A stretch of 64,000 bases of DNA from Anaeramoeba ignava (taxonomy: Eukaryota > Metamonada > Anaeramoebidae). The position numbers and the translations under genes are program-made. Location of the stretch: NCBI GenBank assembly GCA_028826165.1, contig JAPDFW010000098.1, forward strand, positions 165,001 to 229,000. The letters run 5' to 3'. The notes under the pieces are model-generated. The model was not told the DNA's origin, made no database searches, and was given only the letters and a program-made list of their open reading frames with translations. Below are positions 1 to 11,963 of the stretch, in pieces; within the stretch, counting starts at the first letter, position 1, and the number at the start of each line of letters is the position of its first letter.

Positions 1-1064
1 TAATTGACACATCAAGACATTACATCCCAACAGAATCAATGAAACTTATGATTGAAGCAATGGCATTTAACAAGATGAATACTTTACATTGGCATGCAAC
101 AGACGCCCAATCATTCCCACTATTTATCAACAAATATCCTGAATTAAGTCAAAAAGGCGCATATTTTGACGGAGATTATTCATACTCAAATGAGGAAGTC
201 AACGATATTGTTAGTTATGCCAAAAGCTTTGGTATTCGTGTTGTGATAGAAATTGATGGACCTGGTCATTCTGCTAGTTTTGGAAAAGGAATTCCTTCAA
301 TGATTTCTAATTGTCCCAAATTTTTAGATAACATCAACTCCATTTCATTGAATCCAACACAAAATTTTACTTACCAAGTTCTCACAGATATTTGGAAAGA
401 AATGTCAACTCTTTTTATTGATAATTTTATTCATTTTGGTGGTGATGAAGTTTATTATGAATGTTGGAAAGAAGATCCACAAATAAATCAATGGATGCAA
501 GAGCACAATATGACAACAACACAATTAGAAGAATACTACTTCACAAACATGAATATTATCAAATCAACAATTAGCAAAAAAACAATTTTTTGGGAATCAG
601 TTTATGATCTAAAAAACTTCGACATTTTAAAAGATTCGATAGTTCAACTTTGGACTGATATTACAAAAGCACAAGAGGTTATTAACAGCGGAATTCAAGT
701 GATTAATTCATTCGGTTGGTATTTGGATCGTCAAGTTCCTGGTCCTGATATTCATTATGAGTTTTTGGATACTTGGAAAGATTTTTATTCTTTAGAACCT
801 TTTGATTATGTTTCTCAAAATCAAGAAATGTTTTTGGGTGGTGAAGCTTGTTCTTGGTCTGAACAAGTTAATTGGTCGTCTATTTCTAATAGAATTTGGC
901 CAAGAGCTTCTGCTGTTGCTGAACGTTTGTGGAGTTCTAGAAATGTTAATGATATTTCTGATGCTACTTTGAGATTGAATGATTTTAGTTGTCGGTTAAT
1001 TAATCGTGGAATTCCTTCTGCTCCTTTAGTTCCTGGTGCTTGTTATATTGGGAAAATGCATTAA
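1..1064 (+). CDS. Beta-hexosaminidase, GH20 family (5' end outside window)
   Basis: This is the C-terminal part of a family 20 glycoside hydrolase, which removes terminal N-acetylhexosamine from glycans, usually in lysosomes or outside the cell. The frame is open from base 3. The codons before the first ATG (base 39) read IDTSRHYIP, the conserved entry to the catalytic barrel, so this ATG is internal and the gene starts upstream. The acid/base pair is visible as HFGGDEV about 130 residues after that Met. Other family hallmarks are NTLHWH, GGEACSWSEQ and WPRASAVAERLW, and the end (RGIPSAPLVPGACY) is typical for full-length enzymes, so the 3' end is complete. No intron is seen in this part. Codons end mostly in A early and in T late. 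The family call is firm; the substrate and compartment are inferred. Confidence 0.95.
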   Translation, partial: IDTSRHYIPTESMKLMIEAMAFNKMNTLHWHATDAQSFPLFINKYPELSQKGAYFDGDYSYSNEEVNDIVSYAKSFGIRVVIEIDGPGHSASFGKGIPSMISNCPKFLDNINSISLNPTQNFTYQVLTDIWKEMSTLFIDNFIHFGGDEVYYECWKEDPQINQWMQEHNMTTTQLEEYYFTNMNIIKSTISKKTIFWESVYDLKNFDILKDSIVQLWTDITKAQEVINSGIQVINSFGWYLDRQVPGPDIHYEFLDTWKDFYSLEPFDYVSQNQEMFLGGEACSWSEQVNWSSISNRIWPRASAVAERLWSSRNVNDISDATLRLNDFSCRLINRGIPSAPLVPGACYIGKMH

Positions 1065-1290
1065 ATTTCTTTTCAAAAACAATTAAAACAATTAAACAAC
1101 AAAAACAATTACAATAAAAAAAGTGGAACAAATTAAAAAACAATTAAAAAACAATTAAAACAATTACAATAAAAAAAGTGGAACAAATTAAAAAAGTGGA
1201 ACAAATTAAAACAATTAAAACAATTAAAACAATTAAAACAATTAAACAATAAAAACAATAAAAAAAGTGGAACAAATTAAAAAACAATAA
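1065..1290. repeat. AACAATTAAA array carrying GTGGAACAA elements
   Basis: This is a short low-complexity spacer after the hexosaminidase stop, built of AACAATTAAA-type units. It contains four copies of an AAAAGTGGAACAAATTAA block (GTGGAA near 1123, 1178, 1196 and 1267). The same core recurs in many spacers of this window. No gene is seen here. Confidence 0.8.
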
Positions 1291-1968
1291 AAAAATTTCT
1301 TTTTAAATTTTATTTTGAATTTGATTAAATTTGATTTTAAATTTGATTTTAAATTTGATTTTAAATTTTATTTTGAATTTCATTTTGAATTTCTTTTTAA
1401 ATTTTATTAAATTTTATTTTAAATTTCTTTTTGAATTTGATTTTAAATTTTCATTTTGAATTTGATTTTGAATTTGATTTTAAATTTCTTTTTGAATTTC
1501 TTTTTAAATTTGATTTTAAATTTGATTTTGAATTTCTTTTTAAATTTGATTTTAAATTTCATTTTAAATTTTATTTTGAATTTGATTAAATTTGATTTTA
1601 AATTTGATTTTAAATTTGATTTTGAATTTGATTTTAAATTTGATTTTAAATTTGATTTGAAATTTCATTTTAAATTTGATTTTAAATTTGATTTTAAATT
1701 TGATTTTAAATTTGATTTTAAATTTGATTTTAAATTTGATTTTAAATTTGATTTTAAATTTGATTTTAAATTTGATTTTAAATTTCTTTTTGAATTTGAT
1801 TTTAAATTTTATTTTGAATTTGATTTTAAATTTGATTTTAAATTTCTTTTTGAATTTCATTTTAAATTTCTTTTTAAATTTCATTTTAAATTTGATTTTA
1901 AATTTCTTTTTAAATTTCATTTTGAATTTCTTTTTAAAATTTGATTTTAAATTTCTTTTTGAAAATTT
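1291..1968. repeat. Dodecamer array (GATTTTAAATTT)n
   Basis: A tandem array of 12-base units, with GATTTTAAATTT dominant and CTTTTTGAATTT or CATTTTAAATTT variants, fills the gap between two convergent genes. It ends directly at the stop codon of the minus-strand BTB-TLDc gene. Open frames on both strands here are repeat artefacts. Confidence 0.9.
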
Positions 1969-3901
1969 TTAAAGGAAAAATACTTCAATCTCAGAAATTT
2001 CCCAATCATCATAAGAACCAGTTAATAATTCATGTGCATCTTTTGTTCGAGGTTGTATATCTTCTGGAAGTTGATATGAAAATCCAGGATTTGTTGAACC
2101 AGTTTTAAGAGTTGGATCAATTGCTAAATCATTTCCAGTTCCAAAAGTAGGACCATAAATATTAAATGAAAATAAAGCTTTATCTTCTTGTCCTTCTAAA
2201 ATTGGGAGTTTTAATGATAAATTTAAAGAGTTTTTCAAAGTGAATAAAAATGCTAATTCATCTCGAATGAAAATTCCACTTTTTTCTTTAGGAAATCCTT
2301 TTGAAGTAAATGCTCCAAAAATATAATCTTCTGTTGTTTGAACAATCATTAATGTTTTTCCTTTTTCATCACATTTCTTATGGAAATTTTCAAGAGAAAA
2401 TCCATCTATTGAAGCTTTAAATCCTAATTTCATCATATGAAAGAAAGCATCATCATTCATAAATTCTTTTATTAATTGAACATAATGGAAATTTTTCCCG
2501 ATAATTATTGAGTTTGAAAGTGTTAATCTTGAAATGAACATTTTTTCTTCAAATTGCTCATTTATTAATTGTTCATCAAATTCTTGACTTTTACTAAAAT
2601 CATAACTTTGTTCTAATTCTTGATCTTCATTTAATTCTTGGCTTTCATTAAATTCTTGATTTTCATTTAATTCTTGATTTTCATTTAATTCTTGATTTTC
2701 ATTTAATTCTTGATTTTCATTTAAATTCTTGATTTAATTCTTGTTTTAATTCTTGATTTTCATTTAATTCTTGATTTTCATTAAATTCTTGACTTTCATT
2801 TAATTCTTGTTTTAATTCTTGATTTTCATTTAATTCTTGATTTTCATTTAATTCTTGATTTAATTCTTGATTTAATTCTTGATTTTCATTTAATTCTTGA
2901 TTTAATTCTTGATTTTCATTTAATTCTTGATTTTCTTGATTTTCATTTAATTCTTGTTTTTCATTTAATTGACTTTCATTTAATTGATTTTCATTTAATT
3001 GACTTTCATTTAATTGATTTAATTCTTTATATTGTTTTTCCTCTAATTTTCTTGATTTATGAAATTCCAAAATTTTATTCAATAATTCTTCAGGAATAAC
3101 TTTATAATCTTTTAAAGAATCAATATTATCATCTGTAAAATCACAAAATCTAATAAACTTCAATAATTTCAAAAAGAAAGGATTTTTTGAAAGTAAAATC
3201 TGATCATTTAATTGATTTTCATTTTTTAATTGATTTTCTAATTGATTTTCTAATTGATTTTCATTCATTTTGGAATCAATTAAATTTATTTTTCCCCATT
3301 TAATCAATTCCAAAAACAAATCAAATTCTGAAGAAATACTTAAAGAATCTAATTGTAATAATAAATGAATAGCTTGTTGAGAAATATGAGAAAATTGTGG
3401 AGATTTAATAATTTTCTGGGTATTTTTTGAGATGAAATTCAAACAATGATGAATAGCATGATTGCAACCATAAGTAATAGAGATATCAAGAATATCAATA
3501 ACAGTTTCAACATCAAGTTTATCTTTCATATATTCTTGAGAAAAGACACTTATATCATCAAAAAGTAATTTTGTTGAGAAAATCATAATTTCAAGTGCAT
3601 TTTCTAAAGTGATGTATAAATTTCCTGTATAAATATATTCTAAAATAGTATCAACTACTTTGCTTGAAACATTTTCAAATTCAACTCTTCCTTCTTGTGA
3701 TTCTTTCATATTTGATTCAAATAATGCTTCAAAATATTTACTTCTTGTTGATAAAATATCTCGATGACATTTGAATATTTTTTCTTCTTTATCTTTTTCT
3801 TTTTCTTTGATAATAATTTCGAAATCGGGAAATTTAGATTGAAGATAAAGAGTTTTAAAATCTTGTGAAAGTTTTGTTAAATTAGTAAATTTTGTACTCA
3901 T
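1969..3901 (-). pseudogene. BTB-BACK-TLDc protein with a one-base frameshift in its repeat linker
   Basis: The N-terminal part (3901 down to 2717) has a BTB/POZ domain (about residues 20-125, with FKCHRDILSTRSKYFEALF) and a BACK-like helical region to about residue 275. A linker of NENQEL hexapeptide repeats (18-base units) follows. The C-terminal part (to 1969) is a TLDc-like domain (CDEKGKTLMIVQTTEDYIFGAF, ending ISEIEVFFL). The parts lie in different frames. In the repeat, GAATTTAAATGA replaces GAATTAAATGAA, one extra T at about 2720, giving a stop. Skipping that base restores one reading frame of about 643 residues. The intact paralogue at 52636-54117 has the same domain order, which supports a single gene. 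BTB-BACK proteins usually bind Cul3 ligases; TLDc domains are linked to oxidative-stress protection and V-ATPase. Whether the break is biological or a sequencing error in low-complexity DNA cannot be told here. Confidence 0.8.
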
Positions 3902-4198
3902 TTTAAAAAAAAAAAAATGAAAAAAAATGAAAAAATGAAAAATTAAAAAAAAAAAGCAAAAAATTTTTTTAATTTAGAAGATTGTTTTTAAAAATAGTTT
4001 TTTTTTTTTGAAATTCATTGCTTTTTTTTGCGTAAACATTAAGAAAAAAAAAGAAATTAAATTTCGGAAAAAAAAAAAAGTGAATGAATTAAAAAAAAGA
4101 AAAGAAAAGAAATGAAACGAAATGAAACGGAAAAAAAAAGAGAAAAACATGATGAAAAATTAAAATTAAAATTAAAATTAAAATTAAAATGAATTTGG
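3902..4198. other. Spacer upstream of the BTB-TLDc gene
   Basis: This homopolymer-rich A/T spacer holds no gene. On the minus strand, leading into the BTB-TLDc start, it reads as long T tracts with a TTTTTGCTTTTT core (about 3950-3965) followed by CATTTTT blocks. The same composition precedes several other genes in the window, so it probably contains the promoter and 5' leader. The end nearest 4198 is a short AAAATT run behind the stop of the CBL gene. Confidence 0.4.
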
Positions 4199-7184
4199 TC
4201 ACTTTTTCTTAAAAAAAGGTAAATCAATTTGTAAGTTATTCAATATCTGTGGATGTTTATTAACCATATCTCTGTATTCATCTATATCAATTTCTCCATT
4301 TCCATCAATATCTGCTTCTTGGAAAGTTTGATCAACTAATTGTCTTAATTGTTCTTCACTTAATTGTGCTAAAAATGTATCTGATAATGATGATTTCAAT
4401 AATGTGTATAATTCTTCTTTATCAATTCCTCCATTTCCATCAATATCAAATACTTTGAAAGAGACTATTTATATTTATTTAAATATTTATATTATATTTA
4501 TATTTATATTTATATTTATATTTATATTTATATTTATATTTATATTTATATTTATATTTATATTTATATTTATATTTATATTTATATTTATATTTATATT
4601 TATATTTATATTTATATTTATATTTATATTTATATTTATATTTTTATATTTTATATTTAATTTATATTTATATTTATATTTATATTTATATTTATATTTA
4701 TATTTATATTTATATTTATATTTATATTTATATTTATATTTTATATTTATATTTATATTTATATTTATGTTATATTTATTTATATTTATATTTTATAATT
4801 ATATTTATTTTGTATTTATATTTATATTTATATTTATATTTATATTTATATTTATATTTATATTTATTTTATATTTATATTTATATTTATATTTATATTT
4901 ATATTTATATTTATATTTATATTTATATTTATTTTATTTTATATTTATTTTATATTTTATGTTTATATTTTATATTTATATTTATATTTTATTTATATTT
5001 TATATTTATATTTATTTTATATTTTATATTTATATTTATATTTATATTTATATTTATATATTTATATTTTATATTTATTTATATTTTTATATTTTATATT
5101 TATATTTATATTTATATTTTATGTTTATATTTTATGTTTATGTTTATGTTTATGTTTATATTTTTTTATATTTATATATTTATATTTTATATTCCATATA
5201 TTTATATTTTATGTTTATATTTATATTTATATTTATTTATATTTATATTTATATTTATATTTATGTTTTTTATATTTATATTTTTATTTATATTTTATAT
5301 TTATTTATATTTATATTTATATTTATATTTATATTTATATTTATGTTTATTTTTATATTTATATTTTATATTTATATTTATATTTTATATTTATATTTTA
5401 TGTTTATATTTATATTTATGTATTTATATTTATATTTATATTTATATTTATATTTATATTTATATTTATATTTATATTTATATTTATATTTATATTTATA
5501 TTTATATTTATATTTATATTTATATTTATATTTATATTTATATTTATATTTATATTTATATTTATTTTTATTTTATTTTTTTTATTTTATTTTATATTTA
5601 TATTTATATTTAGTATTTATATTTTATATTTATATTTATATTTATATTTATATTTATATTTATATTTATATTTATATTTATATTTATATTTATATTTATT
5701 TAATTATTATTATATTGTTGGTTAAATTGCTTTTTATATTGCTTTTTAAATTGTTGGTTAAATTGTTTATAAAATTTATTATTAAATTTACAATTTAGTT
5801 TTTGGTCAATTGTTCCTTTATGAGAGAAAGGAGCTAATCCAAGTAAAAACTCTTCGAAATTAACAACACCATCACCATTATCATCAAAAACTTGGAAAAG
5901 TCTCTTTGCAAATTCACTTTGAGTTAAACCTAAAGCTTGAGTAAACTCTTGATCATCAATTACACCATCATCATCAATACTGGCACTAATTTTTTGATAA
6001 TGTTCATAAAGTTCTCTAACTTCTTCTTCCGAAACTAAATTCAAAATCAAAATTAAAATTAAAATTAAAATTAAAATTAAAATTAAAATTAAAATTAAAA
6101 TTAAAATTAAAATTGATATTAAAATTATAATTAAAATTAAAATCAATTTATAAAATTAAAATTAAAATTAAAATTATAATCAAAATTAAAATTAAAATTA
6201 AAATTAAAATTATAATTAAAATTAAAATTGAAATTAAAAATAAAATTATAATTATATCAAAAACTTAAAAAAAATCAAAAATAAAAATTAAAATTAAAAT
6301 TAAAATTGAAAATTAAAATCAAAATTAAAATTAAAATTCAAAATCAAAACTGAAATTATAATTTTAAATTAAAATTAAAATTAAAATTAAAAGAAAATTA
6401 AAATTAAAATTAAAATTAAAATTAAAATTAAAATTAAAATTAAAATTAAAATTAAAATTAAAATAAAATTAAAATTAAAATTAAAATTAAAATTAAAATT
6501 AAAATTAAAATTAAAATTAAAATTAAAATTAATATTAAAATTAAAATTAAAATTAAAATTAAAATTAAAATTAAAATTAAAATTAAAAATTAAAATTAAT
6601 ATTAAAATTAAAATTAAAATTAAAATTAAAATTAAAAATTAAAAATTAAAATTAAAAATTAAAATTAAAATTAAAATTAAAATTTATAAAATTAAAATTA
6701 AAATTAAAATTAAAATTAAAATTAAAATTAAAATTAAAATTAAAATTAAAATTAAAATTAAAATTAAAATCAAAATTAAAATTAAAATCAAAATTAAAAT
6801 TAAAATTAAAATTAAAATTAAAATTAAAATTAGGAATTATAATGAGAATTATAATAAAAATAAAAATTAATCAAAAAGAAAAAAATAAATAAATAAATCG
6901 TTAATTTATAAATTTAAATTAAAAATTTTTTTTTTCAAGAAGTAAAAAAATCAAAAAAAAAATTAAAAAAAAATTTCCAAATTAAAATTACAATTCGATC
7001 TTTGAGCTAAACTTGTAACTTCTTCTTGTGGAAGTGATTTTGAATTTGAATTTGTTTCTGTTTCTTTTGGTTTTTCATCTTTTGTAGTTTTAGTTGGTTC
7101 TTTTTTAACTTCTGGAATTGAATTTTCTGTTTTTGGTTTTACTTTCTTTGTATCAACTTTTGGTTTAGAATCTCCGCATCCCAT
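4199..7184 (-). CDS. Calcineurin B-like (CBL) EF-hand calcium sensor, N-acylated; three exons
   Basis: Exons are 7184-6992, 6034-5792 and 4464-4199 (702 nt, 233 aa). All junctions are GT-AG and join in phase inside conserved sequence (QRSN-F-SEEEV; QKLN-F-SFKVFD). The start MGCGDSKPK fits N-myristoylation at Gly2 plus palmitoylation at Cys3, so membrane anchoring is likely. A Lys/Glu-rich linker runs to about residue 60. EF1 (about 84-95) is degenerate; EF2 (115-126, DDNGDGVVNFEE), EF3 (152-163, DIDGNGGIDKEE) and EF4 (197-208, DIDGNGEIDIDE) are canonical 12-residue loops. The KISASIDDDGVI stretch and the C-terminal HPQILNNL resemble plant CBLs, which regulate CIPK kinases, more than calcineurin B itself. 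The linker is longer than in plant CBLs. No partner kinase is visible in this window. An upstream in-frame ATG (7226) is less likely than 7184 given the acylation motif. Confidence 0.88.
4465..5791. repeat. CBL intron 2: (TTTATA)n hexamer array
   Basis: This 1327-bp intron is almost wholly TTTATA repeats on the plus strand, with islands of TTTTATA and TTTATG variants. The array runs to within about 20 bases of the 3' splice site and about 90 bases of the 5' splice site. Because the unit is six bases and stop-free in three plus-strand frames, it creates long artefactual open frames of alternating hydrophobic residues. Confidence 0.92.
6035..6991. repeat. CBL intron 1: (AAAATT)n hexamer array
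   Basis: This 957-bp intron consists mainly of AAAATT units on the plus strand from about 6040 to 6830. A short non-repetitive A/T segment follows, next to the 5' splice site at 6991. It is a different unit from the neighbouring intron of the same gene. Confidence 0.9.
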
Positions 7185-7315
7185 TTTTGTTTTTTTTGTA
7201 TTGAAAAAAAATTTAAAAAAAAGCAAAAAAAAATGAAAAAAAAAATTAAAAAAAAATAATTTTTTTATTTAAAAAAAAAAAACAATTATTCATTTTTTCT
7301 AATAATTATTCATCT

Positions 7316-8850
7316 TTTTATTTTTTTATTTTAAATTAAAAAAAAGTGGAATAACATATTTCATCATAAATTTCAACATAATTTATCAATAATTTATTTA
7401 ATAATCAATTTAATAATCAATTTAATAATCAATTTAATAATTAATTAATAATCAATTTAATAATCAATTTTTATTTTTTATTTTAAATTAAAAAAAAGTG
7501 GAATAAAATATTTTATCATAAATTTCAACATAATTTATCAATAATTTATTTAATAATCAATTTAATAATTAATTTAATAATTTATTTAATAATTTATTAA
7601 TTAATTTAATAATAAATTTTTATTTTTATTTTAAATTAAAAATAATCATATTTATCATAATCTAATTTAATAATAATTTTTAATAATTAATTTAACAAAT
7701 AATTTAATAATTAATTTATCAATCAATTTAATAATTAATTTAATAATTAATTTAATAATTTATTTAATAATCAATTTAATAATTAATTTAATAATTAATT
7801 TTAATAATTAATTTAATAATTAATTTTTAATCAATTTTTATTTTTATTTTAAATTAAAAATTGGAATAAAATATTTTATTAAATAATCATAATTTATTTA
7901 ATTTAATAATCAATTTAATAATTAATTTAATAATTAATTTAATAATCAATTTAATAATCAATTTAATAAATAATTTAATAATCAATTTAATAATTAATTT
8001 AATAATTAATTTTTATTTTTATTTTAAATTAAAAAGTGGAATAAAATATTTTAATAAATTTCAACATAATTTATCAATAATTTATTTAATAATTAATTTA
8101 ATAATCAATTTAATAATCTATTTAATAATCAATTTAATAATTAATTTAATAATAAATTTTTATTTTATTTTAAATTAAAAAGTGGAATAAAAATATTTTA
8201 TCATAAATTTCAACATAATTTATCAATAATTTATTTTATTTAATAATCAATTTAATAATTTATTTTTATTTTTTAATAAAAATTTTAATAATTAATTTAA
8301 TAATTAATTTAATAATTAATTTAATAATCAATTTATAATCAATTTAATAATCAATTTAATAATCAATTTTTATTTTTATTTTAAATTAAAAAGTGGAATA
8401 ACATATTTTATCATAAATTTCAACATAATTTATCAATAATTTATTTAATAATCAATTTAACAAATAATTTAATAATCAATTTATCAATAAATTATTAATC
8501 AATTTTTATTTTTTATTTTAAATTAAAAAGTGGAATAACATATTTTATCATAAATTTCAACATAATTTATCAATAATTTATCAATAATTTATTTAATAAT
8601 CAATTTAATAATTAATTTAATAATCAATTTATCAATAATTTAATAATCAATTTAATAATCTATTTAATAATCAATTTAATAATTAATTTAATAATCAATT
8701 TAATAATTAATTTATCATCAATTTAATAATTAATTTAATAATCAATTTATCAATAATTTAATAATTAATTTATCAATAATTTAATAATTAATTTAATAAT
8801 CAATTTATAATCAATTTAATAATCAATTTGATAATCAATTTTTATTTCAT
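7316..8850. repeat. Irregular higher-order repeat with GTGGAATAA elements
   Basis: About eight copies of a composite unit start at TTATTTTAAATTAAAAA (near 7320, 7475, 7625, 7848, 8015, 8163, 8375 and 8512). Most copies continue into GTGGAATAA, a run reading CATAAATTTCAACATAATT, and then a variable number of TTTAATAATCAA units. Spacing varies from about 130 to 220 bases because of the microsatellite tail. No gene is seen between the CBL start and 9179. Confidence 0.8.
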
Positions 8851-9178
8851 TGTTTATTTTAAAAAAATTTGATGAAAGAAAATAAATTGATAAAATGAAA
8901 AATTAATAAAAATTTATAAATAATAAAAATAAAAAAATTTAAAATAAGATCTTTATGCCAATTGGAATTTTTTTTGTAATTAAAAATAATTTAAAGACAA
9001 ATTTCCCATTTTTTATTTAATTAAAATTAAATTAAAAATTAAAAATAAAATGGCAAAAAAAAAAAAAGAAAAAAATTTTCATAAATAATCATTTCAAAGA
9101 AAAAAAAAATTTTTAAAATAAAAAAAAAATGATTTTTCAATTCTTTCTTTTCATAGTTTATTTTTGGATAAAATAAAA
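8851..9178. other. Spacer and presumed 5' leader of the PH-repeat gene
   Basis: About 330 bases of A/T homopolymer-rich sequence without a convincing open frame. Just before the start codon there is a T-rich run with TTCTTTCTTTTCATAG, like the pyrimidine-rich leaders of other genes here. I see no RNA gene or repeat. Confidence 0.35.
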
Positions 9179-11729
9179 ATGAATAAAATTAAATTTGAAG
9201 GAAAACTTTTAGATGAAAAATTAAAACCAAAAGAAAATGTAAAAATAATAATTGAACACAAAACATTAACGTTATTGACAAAACGAGAAGAGTTAAATTG
9301 TGAAATAGACAAAGAATTTCATATTGCTGAAAATCAAAACAAAAAAGGCATGTTTAGATTTAAATTTCCTGAAGGAGATATTCGAAGTATTAAATTTATA
9401 AAATTTGGTGATAGAGAAAAATTTCTTGAAATTTATCAAAAATTTAAAGAAAATGAAAAGAAAATTGAAAATGCAAAAAAAAATAAATCAAAACAAAAAG
9501 AAAAACAAAAAGAAAGTGAAACAGAAAGTGAAACAGAAAGTGAAAAAGAAAATCAAAATCAAAATCAAAGTCAAAATCAAAATCAAAGTCAAAATAATAA
9601 TAATAATAATCAAACTAATATCCAATATGACAATGATAGTGACAGTGATACAGATTTAATTTTAGGAAAAAAATCAAATAAAAAACTTCTTAAACAAAAA
9701 AAAGAAGAAAAAAAACAACAGAAAAAACTTGATAAAATTAGGATAAAAGAAGAAAAACAAAGACAAAAAGAAGAGAAACAAAAACAGAAACAAAAACAAA
9801 AAGAAGAAAAGCAAAAACAAAAACAAAAAGAAAATCAAAAACAAAATCAAAAGGAAAATCCAAAAGGAAAATCCAAAAGAAAATTTAAATAAAAATAATG
9901 AACCTAAATTTAAAGTTTCAATTCTTAATTCTCGTTACTTAACACTTTATCCCGCACTTTTAGTTTTTAAACCAAATGAATTTAATGTTGTAACTCCAAA
10001 AGAAATTACACGTTCAAGATATGATAATAAACTTAATATACTTTATGATGCAAAATCTAAACTTCGTTTAACAATTGATTTCAAAAAACATCATTATCTT
10101 GTTCAATTTATTGATCGAAATTCACTCAAAGAATTTCTTGTTGCTTATAATTCTTCAATAATTGATCATGTAAAAGAATCACGTGAGAAAGAAAAGAAAG
10201 AAATTGAGAATTTCGCAGCAAATGCTATTTTTGTTTCAGGAAATAAGGATAAAGATGAAAATGAAATTAAAATTGAAGATGAAGATGAAGATGAAGATGA
10301 AGATGAAAATAAAATTGAAAATAAAATTGAAAATCAAAATCAAAATAAAATTGAAAATCAAATTGAAAATCAAAATAAAATTGAAGATGAAAATCAAAAA
10401 AATAATCAAATCAAAATTCGAATTCCAATTCCTATTAAAAATCAAAATCAAAACCAAAATGAAAATGAATATAAAATTCATTATCAAAATCAAAATCAAT
10501 ATAAATATCAAAACAAATACCAAAAACCAACAATAATTGATGATGAATCTCCCGTTTTTGAACCAGAAATTGAATATCATTCTGAACAAAATCCCAATCC
10601 TTCTTATTCAAAAAAAACTTCAGAAGCAAAAGAAATATCAAGTGATTCAGATTTCGAATCAAAATTCCAAAAACCAAAAGTCATTGATTCATCAAGTGAA
10701 TCTGAAGACACAGAATCAGATCAAGAAAAATTGCCAAAAAAACCCATCAATTCACATGAGGAATGGAGCTTTGGTATTGTGAATAAAAAACTTGAAATAT
10801 TGGATTCAGGAATAATTAAGATTGAAAATGATATTTTGTTCTTTAATCCAAAAAAATCAAAAGAAATCAAAAAACCAATAATAGAAATTAAATTTTTTAC
10901 TCATCCAAAACAAGATCAACTCGCAAGAATTCAATTTGATTCTTCAAATTCAGTTTTCATTATTCTTGAATCTAAGCAAGAAAGATTAACTCTGATGAAA
11001 TCTATTGAAGCTTCAAAAAGAAGACAAAGAAAACTTTTGAAAAACTCAAAATTGTTCCCAAAAAATAAATCAAATGAAAAAATTATGAGAAATTTAAACT
11101 CAAATCTCAATCCCAAAAAATTCAAAATTGAAATTCTCAATTCAAAATTTGAAAAAACATCAAACGGAACAATTGAACTTCGTGACATGAAATATATTCT
11201 TCAATATTCTTCAAGAACAATAACTGGATTTTGTGATGAAACATTGAAATTCAAAAAAAGTACTTCAAATCCGTTGATACTTTTATTGGAACAAACTGGA
11301 AATCCTTCAACAAAATTCCAATTTTTATCATCAAGTGATCGCAATGAATTTTTTGAAATGAAAAGAGCTCAAAAAAAGCTCATTTCAAGTATAAAAAGAC
11401 AAAATATCCAAAAATCAAAGAAATCACTCAAATTAAATTCACCAAAATTAAATTCACCAGTTGTTTATAACATTCAAATTCTTGATAATCAATTCAACTT
11501 CTTAAAAGATGGAAAAGTTGTAATTCGTTCTTCTTCTTTTGTTTTTTATTATGGAACTGAAAAGCAAATTTATTCAGCTGAAAATGATTCAATCAAAACA
11601 TTTCTTCATCCAAATCGCTCTAAAATTATGAGATTGGATTTAAATTCAAAACGTTTTTTTATTAGTTTTCAATCTGAAAAAGAAAGACATGATTTTTTAA
11701 CAAATTGGGAAAAAGTTTATTTGAATTAA
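9179..11729 (+). pseudogene. Protein with five PH-like repeats; apparent +1 frameshift near 9866
   Basis: The ATG at 9179 gives MNKIKFEGKL. Five similar blocks of about 85-95 residues recur (about 3-95, 243-330, 528-620, 648-735 and 760-849). Each has a beta-rich start such as FKIEILNSKFE or YNIQILDNQF, and ends with an FQF.S..DR.EF-like helix, the usual outline of PH/PH-like lipid- or protein-binding folds. Blocks are separated by Lys/Glu/Gln linkers made of AATCAA and GAAAAA repeats. In the first linker the frame changes. CCAAAAGG at 9861-9867 breaks a KENPK repeat, and the first frame ends at 9892 while the second stays open from there to 11729. Dropping one base gives a single reading frame of about 849 aa. 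The five-fold repeat is my reading; no named family was recognised. A scaffold or membrane-recruitment role is only inferred. Confidence 0.6.
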
Positions 11730-11963
11730 AAACAAAAAAAAATAAATCAATTCAAATTAAGAAATGAAAAGAAAAAGAAACAAAAAAAAAATTTGGTTTT
11801 TATTTTTTTTATTTTTTTTTTTTGAATGAATTATTGAGAAGAATTGATCTCAATCAATATCAAAAAAATTTTTTTTTGAGTTGAAAAAGTAAAAAAAAAA
11901 TCAAGAACTTTTTTTTTTGAAACGGTAAACTCATTAACTAAAAAAAAAAAAGAAAAAAAAAAT

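Noticed and set aside
1456-1972. Open frames of Lys-Phe-Asp-Phe or Asn-Leu-Ile repeats
   Set aside because: Products of a 12-base microsatellite on both strands, without start context or conserved domain.
4404-5798. Large open frames of Phe-Ile, Leu-Tyr or Tyr-Ile repeats (also at 15657-17573 and 19728-20454)
   Set aside because: They are (TTTATA)n arrays whose six-base unit lacks stops in three frames. They sit between verified splice sites of real genes.
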